A program made the translations under genes and the position numbers. The notes beneath the pieces are model-generated. The model did not search any database. It had not been told where the DNA came from and saw only the letters and a list, made by a program, of their open reading frames with translations. This document shows positions 6,796-8,135 of a DNA stretch of 8,135 bases, in pieces. The DNA is from Hyphomicrobiales bacterium. Lineage in GTDB: Bacteria > Pseudomonadota > Alphaproteobacteria > Rhizobiales > Aestuariivirgaceae. The DNA is taken from contig JALWJW010000126.1 of NCBI GenBank assembly GCA_026996935.1, forward strand, positions 1 through 8,135, in the 5' to 3' direction. The stretch's first letter is position 1; every line of letters begins with the position of its first letter.

Positions 6796-7488
6796 TTAAA
6801 TCTCAATTTTATTATTGGCGATAAAACGGGCAGCGGCTGATTGCTCTGCGGCTCGTTTTGAATTTGCAATGCCCTGTTCTACACGATGTTTAGCAACTTT
6901 TACGGCCATAACGAACTCTGGTGCATGATCAGGACCCTGTCGCGAAATCTCATGATAGACAGGTGTGTCCAGACCTTTTGACAGGGCCCATTCCTGTAAC
7001 GCACTTTTAGGGTCTTTCTGGGCTGTTGTCTTCAGGTCTAAAAATGCATCCCAAAGTTTAAGGGTAACATTGCGTACTGTTTCAAAATTACTGTCTTTGT
7101 AAATAGCAGCCAGCATGGCCTCGCAGGCATCACCCATGACATTTTGACCTTTAAAAACACCTGTTTTTGCGGCCTTTTTTCCAGCTAGTGCGGCCATCAG
7201 CTCACCCAATCCAAGATTATCAGCAACCTGAGCACAGGTTTCTTTTCGAACCATGGTATTTAAGCGGCGGGCAAGCTCGCCCTCTTTTGCTTCAGGAAAC
7301 CGCGATGATAATTCATCAGCGATTACCAGCGCCAATACACGATCACCTAAAAATTCCAAGCGCTCATTATGGTTTTCCGGGCCAAGCGCTTGACTGGAAT
7401 GTGTGAGAGCCAATACCAACAAATCGGCATTTTTAAAGGCATAGCCACTTCGTGCTTTAAACGTTGCAACTAATTCTTTGTTATTCAC
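6796..7488 (-). CDS. rnc: Ribonuclease III
   Basis: Double-strand-specific endoribonuclease that processes pre-rRNA and structured mRNAs. With the GTG start at 7488 it has 230 residues (E. coli 226). The nuclease domain carries HNERLEFLGDRVL with metal ligands Glu42, Glu45 and Asp49, and MGDACEA with Asp120 and Glu123, all at the spacing of the E. coli enzyme. A dsRNA-binding domain follows at about 158-225, from DPKSALQEWALSKG to the SKRAAEQSAAARFI helix. Start choice: the frame is open to TTG codons at 7503 and 7521 inside lepB. The GTG forms TAGTG with the lepB stop (1-base overlap) and gives a family-like N-terminus, MNNKELVATF. No start has a strong SD, so coupling to lepB translation is likely and the true start could be one of the TTGs. 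Confidence 0.95.
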   Translation of the reverse strand: MNNKELVATFKARSGYAFKNADLLVLALTHSSQALGPENHNERLEFLGDRVLALVIADELSSRFPEAKEGELARRLNTMVRKETCAQVADNLGLGELMAALAGKKAAKTGVFKGQNVMGDACEAMLAAIYKDSNFETVRNVTLKLWDAFLDLKTTAQKDPKSALQEWALSKGLDTPVYHEISRQGPDHAPEFVMAVKVAKHRVEQGIANSKRAAEQSAAARFIANNKIEI

Positions 7489-8075
7489 TAGCTTTGAATC
7501 CAATGGAAAATGCGACTCCAACGGGTTTCTGTTGGCCAGCGCCAGATTTTAAACAGAGAAGCATCTTTTGTATGAGAAAAGAAAATAAATGTAGCTCGCC
7601 CGATAATGTTTTCATACGGCACATAGCCAACACCGCGTGCTTCTTTCGGAAAACGGCTGTCAGATGAATTATCGCGATTATCACCCATCATAAAATAGTG
7701 TCCCGGCGGAACTTTATAAACCATTGTGTTGTCGGCCGTGCCAACGCCACTATTGTATTTATTATGAATTATATAAGAAACCCCATTAGGCAATGTTTCT
7801 CTAAACTGCTCAATCAATGGTTGCTCATCAGAAACCCCGTCACCTACGGTATTGACGAAGTCTTCAATTTTCTTACGTTTAACAGCTTTACCATTAATGT
7901 ATAAAGCGCCTTCACGCATTTGAATTTCATCACCTGGCAGGCCGATCAGTCGTTTAATATAATCAGTCTTGTTATCATAGGGTACTTTGAAAACCACAAC
8001 ATCACCGCGTTTGGGTTTACCAAATTCAAACACAGTAGTAAGTATAGGGACTGGGAAAATCCCCGTCCCTTTCAT
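7488..8075 (-). CDS. lepB: Signal peptidase I, 5'-truncated: catalytic-serine region missing
   Basis: Inner-membrane serine protease that removes signal peptides from exported proteins. Clear family sequence runs from about residue 15: KPKRGDVVVFKVP (20-32), DYIKRLIGLPGD (38-49, box D with catalytic Lys41) and MGDNRDNSSDSR (130-141, box E). It ends normally at the TAG at 7488-7490. The membrane anchor and the catalytic Ser in the SGSMxPT-type box B, which should precede this by roughly 60-80 residues, are absent. All three minus-strand frames between 8076 and 8135 contain stops, and none shows box B. Residues 1-12 are encoded by a GC-rich hairpin rather than lepB-like sequence. I read this as a lepB cut by an insertion or assembly junction near 8040, so the ATG at 8075 is a formal start only. 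As it stands the product could not be an active peptidase. Confidence 0.85.
   Translation of the reverse strand: MKGTGIFPVPILTTVFEFGKPKRGDVVVFKVPYDNKTDYIKRLIGLPGDEIQMREGALYINGKAVKRKKIEDFVNTVGDGVSDEQPLIEQFRETLPNGVSYIIHNKYNSGVGTADNTMVYKVPPGHYFMMGDNRDNSSDSRFPKEARGVGYVPYENIIGRATFIFFSHTKDASLFKIWRWPTETRWSRIFHWIQS
8046..8070. repeat. GC-rich imperfect hairpin, REP-like or mobile-element end
   Basis: On the plus strand AGGGACTGGGA (8046-8056) pairs with TCCCCGTCCCT (8060-8070) around an AAA loop: 11 positions with one mismatch. It sits exactly where lepB similarity stops and is much richer in GC than its surroundings. No U-tract follows on either strand, so it is not a standard terminator. GGGAC-type hairpins of this kind flank some REP-associated tyrosine transposase genes; the identification is an inference from memory of those elements. 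Confidence 0.5.
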
Positions 8076-8095
8076 AAAAAAGAGTTCACAGACAG

Positions 8096-8101
8096 AAGGA
8101 G
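8096..8101 (+). promoter_or_regulatory. Strong ribosome-binding site for the rightmost plus-strand ORF
   Basis: AAGGAG, a 6-base match to the Shine-Dalgarno consensus, stands 9 bases before the ATG at 8111. It is the best RBS in the window and the main reason to take the short plus-strand ORF seriously. Confidence 0.5.
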
Positions 8102-8110
8102 AGAGAGTTT

Positions 8111-8135
8111 ATGGCTAAGTCTAATGTTCTATGGG
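8111..8135 (+). CDS. Start of an unidentified plus-strand gene, cut by window edge
   Basis: ATG at 8111 opens a frame reading MAKSNVLW before the window ends. The eight residues are too few to assign a family. Support comes from the AAGGAG 9 bases upstream and from the position: it points away from the truncated lepB and lies 40 bases beyond the GC-rich hairpin, the layout expected for a transposase gene just inside an element end. It is the only candidate plus-strand protein gene I find credible here. Confidence 0.4.

Noticed and set aside
6792..6869. N-terminal extension of Era by 26 residues.
   Set aside because: Starts at a TTG inside rnc; the ATG at 6791, 4 bases after the rnc stop, gives the family N-terminus.

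Overview
The window looks like a chromosomal segment of an alphaproteobacterium with a fairly low GC content (roughly mid-40s percent by eye). The case rests on three things. The order lepB-rnc-era-recO and the run mce-proS-lolC-lolD are both typical alphaproteobacterial arrangements. The prolyl-tRNA synthetase is the short form without the insertion editing domain. The methylmalonyl-CoA epimerase is of the alphaproteobacterial/mitochondrial type. I cannot name a genus; a marine Rhodospirillales or SAR116-like lineage is only a guess.

Every confident gene lies on the minus strand, so transcription runs from high to low coordinates. From the right, the first block is lepB (3' part only), rnc, era, recO and mce, covering protein export, RNA processing and ribosome assembly, DNA repair and propionate/methylmalonyl-CoA metabolism. 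It ends at a bidirectional hairpin terminator at 4514-4545. The second block is proS, lolC, lolD and an acetylpolyamine-amidohydrolase/histone-deacetylase-family gene that runs off the left edge. It has its own plausible promoter at 4297-4326. Genes inside each block are tightly packed: rnc starts inside the lepB stop, era starts 4 bases after rnc, lolC starts directly after the proS stop, and lolD overlaps lolC by 8 bases. Translational coupling is therefore likely.

Two places are not explained by ordinary genes. The first is the roughly 400-base gap between mce and proS (4220-4628). Besides the proS promoter it holds a dense set of inverted repeats that, read on the plus strand, end in a strong hairpin with a T-run. 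No plus-strand gene needs that terminator, so a structured non-coding RNA of about 180 nt is a reasonable hypothesis. The second is the right edge (about 8040-8135). Similarity of lepB to signal peptidase I stops abruptly there, before the catalytic-serine and membrane-anchor regions. A GC-rich hairpin follows, then a plus-strand start codon with a strong ribosome-binding site. This looks like the end of a small mobile or REP-type element inserted in lepB, or an assembly junction at a repeat.

Functionally the complete genes are housekeeping: tRNA charging (ProS), lipoprotein release to the outer membrane (LolC/LolD), dsRNA processing (Rnc), 30S maturation (Era), recombination repair (RecO) and propionyl-CoA catabolism (Mce).
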